Shown here one piece after another: positions 10,109 through 21,349 of a stretch of DNA of 64,000 nt. The position numbers and the translations under genes are program-made. The notes under the pieces were generated by a model, which did no database searches, was not told the DNA's origin, and worked only from the letters and a program-made list of their open reading frames with translations. Each line of letters begins with the position of its first letter. Within the stretch, counting starts at the first letter, position 1. The stretch spans positions 1-64,000 of the forward strand of contig WTXG01000051.1 of NCBI GenBank assembly GCA_022496185.1. Reading direction: 5' to 3'. The DNA comes from Multifurca ochricompacta. Taxonomy: Eukaryota; Basidiomycota; Agaricomycetes; Russulales; Russulaceae.

Positions 10109-10990
10109 CTATCCCCTCTTTAGGGCCTTGCTGTGCCACAGCAAGTTTGTCAGAGGTTTGGGGGTCTAGGCAGGGTGGGGTGTCAATGATGGAAGTCTTG
10201 AAGCAGGGTCATGGCATTCTTCATTTCAGTGAAGGGGACCCAAGAGTTTTCTGAGGCAGGGTAGCCTTTCCATTTGACAAGGTAATGGATGCCCTTTTTG
10301 TTAGGGGTGTGAGCAGACTGTAAGATGGTCTCTATCTCATAATGGTCTTCTTCCCCATTCACAAGTTCTGGTGGTGGTCAAGTGAAGTTGGGTCCATGGA
10401 CTGGGGTTTCTTTGTAATGGGACAGGAGAGAGTTGTGAAAGACTGGGCAGATGTGCCATGACTTAGGGAGTTCAAGTTTGCAGTTAACAGGGCCAGAGTG
10501 TATGACTTTAAAAGGACCATGGCATTGGGGGCTGAGTTTGGCTTTGGGGTGAGTGGTGTGTATATTTGTCCCTTCCAACCAAACCAGCTCTCCTGTTTTG
10601 AAAGCATGGAGGGGTCCATCTGGTCTTGACTGTTTCATGAGTTCTGCAGCCACCTGGAGGGCAGCAGCTACTTCACTACAGATAGTTTCTAGGGTGTGGA
10701 GTCTTTCTTCAACTGACAGGATAGGGGTGGCAAAATGGAGTGGGGGAATAAACTCTGGTTGGAAGCCATACCAGATTTCAAAGGGAGATCTTTTAGTAGC
10801 ACTGTGAGTTCTAGCATTGTGGGTGAACTCCATAAAGGGGATCAGTTCTGCCCAGTCATCTTGTTGGAAGTTGCAAAAGACACAGAGGTATTGTTCTAGT
10901 TCTTGGTTGACTTGTTCAGTCTCTCCATCAGTCTGGGGGTGATAGGCAGTGCTCAAGGATGATTGTACTCCTAACTTGCTCCACATTGTT
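10109..10990 (-). pseudogene. pol: gypsy D integrase C-terminal part and chromodomain
   Basis: Open from MWSKLGVQ (10986) through the YHPQTDGETE motif holding the last catalytic Glu, the LVWLEG motif, the CHGPFKV GPF/Y module and the CPVFHNSLLSHYKET segment. After a TGA at 10380-10378 a chromodomain follows (HYEIETILQS ... HYLVKWKGYP) at about 10350-10190. Integrase joins the cDNA to host DNA and the chromodomain steers it to heterochromatin. Everything N-terminal in pol (RT, RNase H, most of IN) is missing at the 10990/11012 junction. Next to the 3' LTR, 10109-10124 reads CCTAAAGAGGGGATAG on the minus strand, the polypurine tract. Confidence 0.88.
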
Positions 10991-11011
10991 TGTTATGTCT
11001 GGTGCGGGATG
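10991..11011 (-). repeat. 21-bp remnant of a family A gypsy LTR
   Basis: TGTTATGTCTGGTGCGGGAT(G) matches, in reverse complement, the last 20-21 bp of the family A LTR (compare 63401-63421). It lies exactly between gypsy D integrase and the copia C 5' LTR, so a gypsy A element or LTR once sat here and was mostly deleted. Confidence 0.6.
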
Positions 11012-11513
11012 TGTTGAACACAGAAGATGTTCGGTGATGCTTCAGGCATCAGGTGATTAGATTAGCTGCTTTGTGGATTAGATTAGATTCCGGAGTTTCG
11101 GACTTTTACTATATCTTTATTACTTGCTTTCTCACATTCCGCAGTAGCTGACTGATGCACCATGTAACATGTGATTTCTGTAGTGGCCAATGGCCTTTCT
11201 CCCTCATGTTTGTTGTTTGGACTTTGTCCGGCACTTGTGGACTTATTCCCAGTGCACAGACCATCCCTTGGATTGTATATAAGGGTGTCTGTTTCGTCCT
11301 CTACACTTCAGAGTTTTCTTCACCTCTGAAGTGTAAGTCCCATCTACATTACTTCCTACTTATACCTTTGACTAACCGCTCTCTGTAGCTAACTTGTCTT
11401 TTAGGTCAGTAGTATAGTAATAGAGTTTTCTTCACCTCTGAAGTCTAACTTGTCTTTTAGCCTTACACGCTAACTCACCACAGTCAGTATGCTGCGCACA
11501 TGCCTGTTCTACA
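11012..11513 (+). repeat. copia C 5' LTR (long form)
   Basis: 502 bp, TGTTGAACA...TGTTCTACA, with TATATAAG at 11276-11283. It contains two copies of GAGTTTTCTTCACCTCTGAAGT 112 bp apart (11311 and 11423); the 3' LTR has only one. Confidence 0.95.
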
Positions 11514-11525
11514 GGTTATGGGCCC
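11514..11525 (+). other. copia C primer-binding site, half initiator tRNA type
   Basis: GGTTATGGGCCC directly follows the LTR. It is complementary to the anticodon stem-loop of eukaryotic initiator tRNA-Met (GGGCCCAUAACC), the internal-tRNA priming known for Drosophila copia and yeast Ty5. Confidence 0.8.
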
Positions 11526-12449
11526 TGGGCACGCTTAACTGACTTATCACTTCTTTTGATCAGTCCAACCTTTCTTCAAAGCTCACCAGCTTCAAGACTT
11601 CGTCTTTTTCCCAATCAGTCTTACAGTGAGCTTCGATTCTTTTCCCCTTGCCCTTAACTGTCCACAAGGTGGTGCACTTTATGTGCCCACCTTGATCTGT
11701 CTGGCTAGTCCCTCAGGGGATTCTTGCAAGAGGTGATGAGGGACCCTAAGCGGGTGAAACACCTTAAGTTCCTCGTGTGCGCTCTAAGTAAATAGTATTC
11801 ATAGTTGTAGCTGGGTTTTCGTCCCATCCATAGACTTAGTAGGCCACTTGCCCAGAAGGCTTGAGGCTATAGGTTCAGTCAATGCTTGGCTCGATCCGTA
11901 AGCCAGGTTTAGCAACCTGCTGGTAGAGTTTAGGGTCTAGAACAAGGCATGGGTAGTCACTCCCATGACGCTTGGGCTCGATACAAGTAGGCTTGAACTA
12001 CTATAGTATATACACAGTAGCTAGAAGGTTTGTCTCTAGGCAGAAGTACCCGCTGCTTTCATTGGGGGTCCGCCCCAACTAGAGGAAACCTAATAGTCTA
12101 CTATAGTCATGGCCCCAATCATCTAGGGCTTAATCATGGACTCCACCACCAGCACTAGAGGAAGGGCTCTATACCCTTTGTCTCTAGTGGAACTTGCGGT
12201 TGGCTCCTCCATGACATGACTCCCCTTCTATTTACACAGTATCCGCCTGATGTGGCCTTGGGATCTGTTGTAGAATGGGGTTAGACAGCCTACTATACTA
12301 CTTAGAAGTCGCACATCAGAGGCAGGACTTTTTAAGTTCTGAAGCATAGCGCCACAGAATGGACGGGCCCTCTTAAATGAGACCTGGACAACTGGTTCTA
12401 ATTGCTCCTTGGAACCAGGATCAACCTTTTTTAAAATCATCTCAATGTC
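11526..12449 (+). other. copia C untranslated leader
   Basis: About 920 bp between the primer-binding site and the first gag ATG. No sustained open frame on the plus strand; an opposite-strand frame (12228-12500) has no family features. The leader presumably holds packaging and regulatory signals, none identifiable here. Confidence 0.6.
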
Positions 12450-15400
12450 TTCCATCGTCTTCCCTCCCACCTTCAAGTTCGACAAACTCGACGGCTCCAA
12501 CTGGCAGCAGTGGTCGGTTCATTTACCGCCCTGCTGAGGATCAATGGGATGAAGAGGCACATTACTCATGATGCCCCTGAGTTCCTCAATGCTCCTAAGC
12601 CGGAGGATGGAGAAAAGGATGACGAGTACGCCAAGCGTTTTGCGCTTTGGTCGGAACCCATGTACCAGGAATGGAACAGGGTGGAGGAAGTCCTCATGGG
12701 AGTTCTGGTGATGGTCACATCGCCAGAAACATACTCCCAAATTGCCTCAGACAGAACTTACCCTTCTGTCAATGCCAAATATGAGCGTTTGGAATCGCTC
12801 TATGGCTCAGTAGGAAGCATGGCCACCTACAATTTGTGGTGTTCTGTATCCTCCTTCCGCTTGGAAGAAGGAAAGCAATTCAGACCCCAGTTGCAGCGTG
12901 TGTTGGATGTGAGGAGTACCCTCAAGGAAAATGGGATGGAGATCTCTGATCTCCAGATGAGCTTCATCTTGCTCCAATCCCTACCTCCATCCTACTCAGC
13001 CATTGCTGGCTCAATCCTGGCGTCAGGTCCTCCTGACCGCCTTTCCCCTCAGGACCTTGTACAAAGGTTCCTAAATGAGGAAAGCCGACTTGCCGGCCCC
13101 GCAGGAAGTGGTGTTGGGGCTGCCCTTAACAAGGCAGCCCATGTCAACAAAAATAAAATTAAAAAACAAGTATCTTTCACGCCACCTCCTGCAGGTGCAT
13201 CATCGTCCAATGATGTCACCTGCTTCTACTGCCAGAAGCCGGGCCATAAGGCTAATGAATGTCGGCAGAGGAAACAGGACAGAGCCAATGCTGATGCAGG
13301 CAAAAAGGGCAACAAGAGGAAGGGGCAAGGCCCCAGTGTACATAATAACTCCACACAAGTAGCTACCGTAGTTAATGGTAGCGGCAGAATACAGGAGGTG
13401 CATGAGACACCTCGCATTTCACTTTACATGATGACCGAACATACACAAGAAGTCGATGATGGCAGCAACCCTTGGATGATGGACAGTGGAGCCACCACTC
13501 ACTTTACACCATACTTAGATGACTTCTCTGAGTATTACCCTCACAAGGGGCACTCAGTGACAATTGGTGATGGTTCCGTAGTCCAAGTCGAAGGAACAGG
13601 CAAAGTCATTCTCAAAACTCGGAATAATTATGAGTTAGAGTTAAATAATGTCTTTTACATGCCTGGCAGTGAAAGAATACTGTCGACTAGCTGCATCACA
13701 GACAAAGGTGGTTCAGTGGAGTTCTCTCCATCTGAGGTCAAAATAAAGTATAATAATGCAATTATAGCGGAAGGTGTCAAGGCTATGGGACTCTATTGGG
13801 TCTTTGGGAAAACTATGCAGAATTTAAATACTGCTTCCCATAAATCTGCATCAACTAGCCTTGATACCTGGCATTTGCGCATGGGTCATATGTCAAAAGA
13901 GGCCCTCAAAAGACATGCTCCTAAGGCTGTAAAAGGCCTTAGTATAGATAATAGCCAAGTGGAAGACAAGCCATGTTATGGCTGTGAAATGGGAAATCAC
14001 ACCGTCTTCCATTCCCTCCCTCTCAAAAGAGGCTTCAGCACCCTTGGAAGTCATTCACAGTGACCTAGTTGGTCCTCTGCAATGTACTTCAATACAAGGG
14101 AACCTATACTTCGCCACTTTCATAGACGACTTTAGCAGAACTGCCCTAGTTGTTGCTATGAAAGCTAAAAGTGATTTTACCTCGACATTCTGTAACATTA
14201 AGGCATTCTTGGAAAAAAAACAGACAAAAAATAAAGACCTTACACACAGACCGAGGTGGCGAATTTGTTAATAGGGAGCTGAAGTCAATACTTGAGAAGG
14301 CTGGCATAGAGCATAAATTACAATGCCATATTCCCCACAACAGAATGGAAGGGCTGAAAGGTTCAACAGAACCATTATGGAAAAGGCCACCAGTATGCTG
14401 CATCATGCTGGTCTTTCCCTTGGTTTCTGGGAATGTGCAGTGCGAACAGCCTGTCACATATACAATAGAACGCCTATCCGCTCTAACAAGTGGAGGACAC
14501 CGCTTGAACTTCTGGATGGGGACATTCCAGATGTTTCTTACTTTAAAATATTTGGCTGCTTAGCCTATTACACTGTCCCAGAGGATAAAAGACGTAAACT
14601 GGATCACAAAGCCAGGGAGACGGTCTTTGTCGGGTATGCACCCCAATCTAAAGGATATCTTCTTTGGGAATGCATACTCGATCCTTCGTATGTCAAGAGA
14701 TGTGACATTTGATGAAGGATCCTTCCCATCCAACCTTGCCAAGGACAGCAAGGGAAAACAAAAGGAAAAAGTTACGCCTTTTGTATTAGAAATGAGAGGC
14801 CTGTCCACCTCAACCAGCAAAGCCACAGTTCCTCAGGCTCCTGAAGACAAGGACGCCGAGGTTGAGGAACAGGAGGTAGTGGAACCTCCTCAAGTAAATC
14901 CAGAGCCTACCACACCCGATAATGAACTTGACACACACGATCAAACTATTTATCAGACACCTCCATCCCAAATAATGGAACCATCAGAACTCCCCGAAAG
15001 AACTCGTGCCAAAAGACAAACTAAAAAGAAAGTTGGCAGACTTCCCCAACCAGTATTCACTAGGGAAAGTCCACGATCTCAGCAACGTGACCAGGCTGTG
15101 CAGGAAGATTTAGATCTTGATACTGCCCGTCCTAAACGTTCACGCCGTATGAATCCTCGATTTTATAATGAGGATAATGCAGAGTTCGTGCAAGGTTCTT
15201 CCAGACTTGGACACATGGAGTTGCTATATGCCGCAGGTGTCTCTTATAGAGACCCCCTGACTTTTCAGGAGGCAATGCAGTCTGACAATGCCAGTGAATG
15301 GCTTGAGGCATGTAAATATGAAATAGATGCCTTAGATAAACTTGATGTGTGGCGCCTTGAGGATCTTCCAGAAGGAAGAAAGGCTGTCAAATCAAAATGG

Positions 15401-16795
15401 GTTTTTAAATTGAAACCAGATGGACGGTTTCGTGCTAGGCTTGTGGCAAAAGGTTTCACCCAAATAGAAGGGGTGGACTTTGACGAAACATTCTCTCCAG
15501 TCGCCAGATTTGAGTCATTAAGACTATTACTAGCATTAGCTACGCTAGAGGATTGGGAAATCCACCAGATGGATGTCAAATCGGCATTCCTACATGGCGA
15601 TCTGGATGAAGAGATATATATGGAGCAACCTGTTGGTTTCGTCATTGCTGGTCAAGAGTCCAAAGTCTGCAGGCTACAAAAAGCTTTATATGGCCTCAAA
15701 CAAGCCTCCCGAGCATGGAATCTACAATTCCATGGAGTTCTCAATGAACTAGGCTTCACTCGGACGTACTCTGATGCAGGAGTATACGTGTATCATCAAA
15801 AGGAGGAGGGTGATTCACTTTATGTCATTCTCTATGTAGATGACATTACTATACTTGGATCTTCCAATAATAAGATAACGTGGCTGAAGTCAGCTCTATC
15901 TAATCGATATGAGATGACTGACTTGGGAGAAATCCAGTCATATCTTGGAGTTAACATCACCAGAGATCGTCCTAATAAGACACTGGAGATTGACCAAGCA
16001 GCCTACGTTTTATCTATTATTGAGAAGTTTGGGATGAGGGATTCCAACCGAGTATATACTCCTCTTCCCTCTGGCGCTGATGTACATCTGGTCAAGTTTG
16101 ATGGCCAGGCATCTACTTCTGAGATAAAGAAGTATCAACAGTTGATGGGGTCTCTGCTATGGGTGCAGATTGGAAGCAGACCCGATATCAGTTTTGCTGT
16201 AGCGCGCCTTAGTCAATATGCTTCCAACCCCTCTCAAGATCACATGCGACTTGCAAAGTATGTCTTAAAATATCTTAATAGTACAAAAGACTGCAAGTTA
16301 CGGTATTCTGGAGGGAATGGGGAGAGTGGCCTTCATGGCTTTGCAGATTCCTCATGGGGAGATCAAGAGGACTGCCACTCTACCTCAGGCTACGTGTTTT
16401 TCTTGGCAAATGGTGCCATTTCATGGTGTTCCAGAAAACAGAAAACAGTAGCACAGTCCACCACTGAGGCCGAATATATGAGCCTCTCTGAGGCTGCAAA
16501 TCAGGCAGCGTGGTACAGGACTTTTATGGAGGAATTAGGGTATGAGGTATCCTCCCCTATACTACTCCACTGTGACAATAAGGGTGCCGTGGATTTGGCA
16601 TTAAACCCAGTCACAGGAAGGCGGTCAAAGCATATACCCATCAAGTACCATGCCATTAGGGGGTACATTGAATCGCACACAATTGAATTAGTGCGAACCC
16701 CCACAGGTGAGATGCTGGCAGATGGCTTCACTAAGTCTCTACCAAGAACATCGTTTGAAACCATGGTAAACGGACTTGGACTTATGCTGGAATGA
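12450..16795 (+). pseudogene. copia C gag-pol polyprotein with several frameshifts
   Basis: ATG at 12450 starts MSSIVFPPTFKFDKLDGSNW (copia Gag N-terminus); a one-base indel near 12525 shifts into a frame that runs to 14063. This has a UBN2-like Gag, a CCHC knuckle (CFYCQKPGHKANEC, ~13220-13262), protease DSGATTH (~13482) and the GAG-pre-integrase HLRMGHMS motif. Further indels near 14000, 14212 (in an eight-A run), 14320 and 14690 break integrase. From 14700 to 16795 RT and RNase H are continuous: YVDDITIL near 15834-15857, ADSSWGDQ and TEAEY motifs, ending ...NGLGLMLE. All breaks are indels in the first half; I saw no TGA in the second half. Either decay or base-calling errors could explain this. 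Confidence 0.92.
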
Positions 16796-17046
16796 GGAAC
16801 TGGAATCTGGAGACTTGGTACACCAGTCTCACTTTCCCACCATGCCACATGAGCACGTTCTCGACCTCGAAAGTGACGCAAGAGGTGTGTAGACTTGCAT
16901 AAGCGAATCTACAACTCGTATGCAAAACTCACAAAGAGTTAGAGAAGTTGGATCTCTGGCTGGCGATATGTTCGTTCAATTGTGATGGCAGTGTGCTCAT
17001 CCAACTCATTTCCCATCCATGACCAGATGCCTTCAGCATGGAGGGA
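16796..17046 (+). other. copia C 3' untranslated region and polypurine tract
   Basis: Follows the pol stop (TGA, 16793-16795). No ORF. Ends ...CAGCATGGAGGGA directly before the 3' LTR, the likely plus-strand primer. Confidence 0.7.
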
Positions 17047-17436
17047 TGTTGAACACAGAAGATGTTCGGTGATGCTTCAGGCATCAGGTGATTAGATTAG
17101 CTGCTTTGTGGATTAGATTAGATTCCGGAGTTTCGGACTTTTACTATATCTTTATTACTTGCTTTCTCACATTCCGCAGTAGCTGACTGATGCACCATGT
17201 AACATGTGATTTCTGTAGTGGCCAATGGCCTTTCTCCCTCATGTTTGTTGTTTGGACTTTGTCCGGCACTTGTGGACTTATTCCCAGTGCACAGACCATC
17301 CCTTGGATTGTATATAAGGGTGTCTGTTTCGTCCTCTACACTTCAGAGTTTTCTTCACCTCTGAAGTCTAACTTGTCTTTTAGCCTTACACGCTAACTCA
17401 CCACAGTCAGTATGCTGCGCACATGCCTGTTCTACA
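17047..17436 (+). repeat. copia C 3' LTR (short form)
   Basis: 390 bp, TGTTGAACA...TGTTCTACA. Apart from lacking one 112-bp segment between the direct repeats of the 5' LTR, it looks the same as 11012-11513, which argues for a recent insertion followed by repeat-mediated deletion. Confidence 0.95.
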
Positions 17437-19156
17437 GTAGGGGTCTTTACTTGATCTGCAGCAATCTGAGTAGACATGGTGGTCTTGGCACAGATGTGGA
17501 CAATAAATTCAGAAGGTACTTCTTCTGGAGTGATCATGGGGTGATCTGTGATTAGGGCTGCAAAGGTTTCTGCTGCTGCTATGAGTGTCTGGTCCATCAG
17601 GGTTTTTACTGTGATTGTAGATAGGGTGGGATGAGAGGGGTGTGTTGAGGCAAAGGTCAGAGGGGTCATGGTAAGGGTGCAGGATGTGGGGCAGTGTTTC
17701 AAGGTCAGAGTGTCTTCTTTCCAGTTTACTTCTGGGTTGTGGCAACATAGCCAGTCAGTTCCTAGGATAATGTCATGATCCCCTATATTGGTGACATAGA
17801 ACTCTGCAAGTTCTTCATGGTATTGGTCTTGGAGGGGTAGCTATAGGGTTTGGGTTGTGGTGTGATAAATAGCTCCATTAGCATTACTAGTTCCATCCAC
17901 ATTCTTGACTCAGAGAGGCTTGGCAAGGGTGCTCAAAGTTAGGTGATGTGTTTTAGCATAGTCTTGGTGGATTATCAATCCTTCTGCCCCACTATCTATT
18001 AGGGCATGCGCACTGATTTTCTTCCTAGTGTTTCATCCAATGAGTTCTGCTTTGAGCACAATAGAAGGTGATCTAGCATTTCTAGTCACTAACAAGGATA
18101 CATGCTCAAAACCAAGGTTATCTAGGACCACAGAGCAGCTCATACAAGGAACACTGGGGGTACAAGAAGTCCTCACAGACAGTGCAGCTGTAGGATGTGT
18201 TAAAAATCCAAAGGTCTGTCTTTGTCCATCATGTATGGTACTGGATCTTCATAGCTCTTGGTGGCAGATACTGAGAGGTAGTCAGGGGGAGGTTGTGGTG
18301 CTTGGGGGGGTGTTTCTTCTGATGCCAGGGCTCTTACTGGGGTAGGACAAGGAGGTCCTTGGCCTTGGATGGCCCTGGTCTTGCTGCAACATTGATTGGC
18401 GATGTGATTAGGCTTCCCACAATAGAAGCAAAGCTTGTTTTCTCATTGATACTTCTTTTCTTCTGGGGTCAACTTGGTAGTGCGTGGAGGGGTGCTAGGG
18501 TTTCTGGGCTGGGAAGAGGCAACAAAGTTGACTTGGGTTTCTGGGTTGTCAGTGGTGGCTTCTCCAATGTGCAGATGGAGAGGCCAAGGCTTGGTGGTCT
18601 TGCCATAAAGCTGCCATGCTGCATCAAATTCTCTGGCCTTAGTGACAAGATCACAGAGTGTGGTGGGCTGTGGGGATAGTCCAAGGAGTTTCTGTCCTAG
18701 ACCTTGATTGATCATGCTTCAGAAGGCATAGATCTTGGTGTTTTCATCCACTGTAGCATGAGTAGCATGGGTGGACCATTCTTGGTACCAGTCATTGAAG
18801 GGGCAAGTGCCTTGGCAAATTTCATACATGGCTTTGGTGGACAAGAGGCAACTCTCTACTGGAATGAACTGTTTTTCAAAGTCAATTCTGAAGCAGTCCC
18901 AAGTCCCAAAGGAAGGGGGGTTGGCTTGAAGTGCAGTGTTGGTGCAGTCTCTGGCCCATTCTCCTGCTGGTGTATCAAGTTTAAAGTGGGTGAGGGCTGC
19001 AGAGACTCATCTACTCTCATCAGTGAAGGCACCTTCATTCAGGTAGTAGTAGTTGGCTAGCTAGGACCAGAAATGTTCTGCTTTAGAAGCTTGACCATCA
19101 AAAGATTCTGGGGGTGATCCCAGGATCTTCCCACTGGAGGCGGCAGTATTACTCAT
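17437..19156 (-). pseudogene. gag-pol: gypsy D gag and protease
   Basis: Starts about 19156 (MSNTAASSGKILGSPPESFDG), followed by a capsid-type retrotransposon Gag (FWSALANYYYLNEGAF ... FRIDFEKQFIP ... ARAFDAAWQLYGK region, 18990-18560) and a CCHC knuckle LCFYCGKPNHIANQC near 18435-18390. After a broken linker the aspartic protease begins with ALIDSGAEG at about 18005-17975 and continues through NIGDHDIILGTDWL (~17780). It is truncated at 17437 by copia C; RT and RNase H are lost. Stops and frame changes occur at 18717 and 18444 and in the linker. Gag forms the particle and protease matures the polyprotein. Confidence 0.85.
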
Positions 19157-19898
19157 GATATTCAGAGGTGTTGGTGTCTTTGGAGGGTGTGAAGTGATAG
19201 CAGTAGTCATGGAGGCAAGGGATATGGATGGGAGAGTAGGAGGGGTTCTGAGGGTGATAGCGTGAAGGGATAGTTCTACAGCTTCAAGGGACTGGGATAC
19301 TTCTTCTTCATCAGAGGTGATAGAAGCAACCAGGAATTGAACATGGTGGTTATTAAGGTAGACCCACACTGTATGGGTGTCAGACCAATGGACTTCCTTT
19401 CTGTTGTATGTTCTGTAGAATGTGTGGGGGTCAAGGTTGCTGATGAGGTTGATGTTAGGGAAATTACTGAGATATTTGTTTACAGGAAGGATGCGGCTGT
19501 CTTGAAGGCATTTCCAGTTGTGTCCAAGAGTTTGAGTGTAGTAGTTGTCTCCTTTCCAGGTAGCAACAAAAGCACAGTTGTTGTAGTCAAAGATAGGGTG
19601 GGTAAAACCAAAGGGGACCTGAGCTAGTTCTTCAGCAGTAAGAGGTTGTTCTGAGGTCATTCAGAGCAGGTGCTGAGGTGATATGTGGTCCACCCTTGGG
19701 CATTCCAGGTGTAGTAGACTTGATAGGCTGGACAAAGGACAGCACAGTCTAAATGATAGTTGCAGATGTTTCTGTGGATCCAGTAATACTCTTCAACTAT
19801 TCCTGGGGCAGAGATGACAATGCAAAGTTGCCAAAGGAGGTTTTCAAAGTACAGGGGGTCTGTGGTGATACAATTAGCTTCACTCAAGTAGTGAATAG
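19061..19898 (-). pseudogene. gypsy D upstream ORF, C-terminal portion
   Basis: Two overlapping frames: 19887-19657 (SEANCITTDPLYFENLLWQL ...) and 19660-19061, which overlap by ATGA. They encode a Trp/Tyr-rich globular-looking protein with repeated short motifs (YYTW, NYYTQTLGHNWKCLQD, YLNNHHVQF) before the Ser/Thr-rich start of gag. I do not recognise the family. It continues the reading of 26022-28480 on the far side of hAT1. It may be an N-terminal Gag extension or a separate protein; stops and a frame change make this uncertain. Confidence 0.45.
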
Positions 19899-20327
19899 CA
19901 GGGGTAACCCCTGGGTATCTTCATTGGTACCCGTACCCGTACCCATACCCGTCGCTACGGGTACGGGTAACCTGCGGGTTACCCGCGGGTCACCTGCGGG
20001 TTGTGTGTGTTAAACGCATGCAAGTTTTTTACTTGCATCGCGCATTTCGGATATCCGGCCTGGGCCATCCCGGACCAAGGAGATACACAACGTGTTCATT
20101 TCTGGCTGCTTAAGATCCCTCAATGACTCTTGTTTTATGCTCAGAAGATTAAGATAATTTATTATTCCATTTTTATTTTATTATTCTGGTCAATTTTATA
20201 CAAACACAACTAAAATCCACCCCAATATACAGAGATGATTAGATAGGATGTAATAGAACATTGAATGAAAAGCCTGTCAGATAACCACACAGAATGCAAA
20301 AATAATTGACAAATGCATAGTGATTTG
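19899..20327. repeat. hAT1 left terminus, outer copy, with GC-rich hairpin
   Basis: Contains ACCCGTACCCATACCCG...CGGGTACGGGT (about 19929-19970), an inverted repeat capable of a stem, then AACCTGCGGGTTACCCGCGGGT. The following ~230 bp (GCATGCAAGTT, TTGCATCGCGCATTTCGGA, CATCCCGGACC, AGATCCCTCAATGA) is repeated at 20328-20577. Confidence 0.7.
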
Positions 20328-20577
20328 CAGGGGTAACCCCTGGATATTTGTTTTGATACCCAGGTTACCCATAAAATGAAACGCGTGCAAGTTCTTTGGT
20401 TGCATCACACATTTCGGACAATCGGCCCGGACCATCCCGGTCTGGGAGATACGCACTTGGATACAACGCGTTCATTTGTGGCTACTCAGGATCCCTCAAT
20501 AATTGCTGATTTATGTTCAGAAGATTAATTTGATTCTTTATTTACATTCTTATTTTATTTCATTTTGTGGAACAGGC
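20328..20577. repeat. hAT1 left terminus, inner copy
   Basis: A second CAGGGGTAACCCCTGG start with the same downstream order of motifs as 19899-20327 but a shortened hairpin region. Two adjacent termini suggest either an insertion of one hAT copy into another's end or a tandem duplication. Confidence 0.65.
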
Positions 20578-20939
20578 ATGGCGCAGGCTTGTACTTTAGA
20601 TACTACTTTACCACTATCTTATCTCACCTTGTTAGCTGCAAGGCTTAGATGCTTTCAATAGAGCGATAGCAACTACTTTATTACAGTAGTTATACAGTGT
20701 TTATATACATTCTATGTACTATATCAGCTACTAGATTAAATGAATGCATAATCTCGTTATCTCGTTTAATGATGTGATTTGATCATATGTCAGATCTTAG
20801 ATGTATATCCTAAGTATCTAATTAATTTGTGAACGCATTTTTGATCTCATTACTTGTGTTATCTACGCGTGATCACAATCATGTCGGACCGCTATCTCGG
20901 AACCTCTGTACCGGTATCTTGGTTCAACACATTTCATAC
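20578..20939 (-). repeat. solo copia-type LTR with TSD CATTT
   Basis: 362 bp; the plus strand reads TGTGGAACAGGC...GGTTCAACA, the reverse complement of a copia-type LTR (compare TGTTGAACA...CATGCCTGTTCTACA of copia C). Flanked by CATTT at 20573-20577 and 20940-20944. It contains one unit (about 20790-20855) of the 56-bp repeat that is tandemly amplified at 58527-58870 and 59490-60056. Confidence 0.92.
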
Positions 20940-21349
20940 AAGCGCGACTGTTCTGTGCATTTCTGCGCATTTTGGATAACCGGCCCGACCAGACCCGAGG
21001 AGATAAGATTGCACGACTGTTCTGCATTTTCGGCATACAGTTCCACTTCTTTCACGCGTGCACCCCTTTGCCTTGCATTTCATTCTGAATGACTTGTAGT
21101 GTACAATGACCATAACTTTGAATCAATTATCCAGTTTGATTCCCTTCCATCCAACTGTCTGCATTGACTCAGATCTCAAATTGAATTTACTCTTATTCGC
21201 GCTCGCTCTGCTCTACAAGTCAATCTTCATGCTATTGCCAACTGCAAATCCAGCCTACATTATACTGGACTAACACCAGTACCCTCTCACCCACTTTTTC
21301 CATATGATAAGTATAAGTAGTTACTGATTATACTAGTAAATAATGCCAG

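Larger units (their letters stand above)
11012..17436 (+). mobile_element. Ty1/copia element C, full length, young but frameshifted
   Basis: Two LTRs (11012-11513 and 17047-17436), a half-tRNA-type primer-binding site, gag-pol from 12450 to 16795 and a purine-rich tract (CATGGAGGGA) before the 3' LTR. CpG is well represented throughout, in contrast to gypsy D around it. There is no TSD: the left neighbour is a 21-bp gypsy A scar and the right neighbour is gypsy D protease, so the flanks were rearranged by deletion after or during insertion. Confidence 0.93.
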
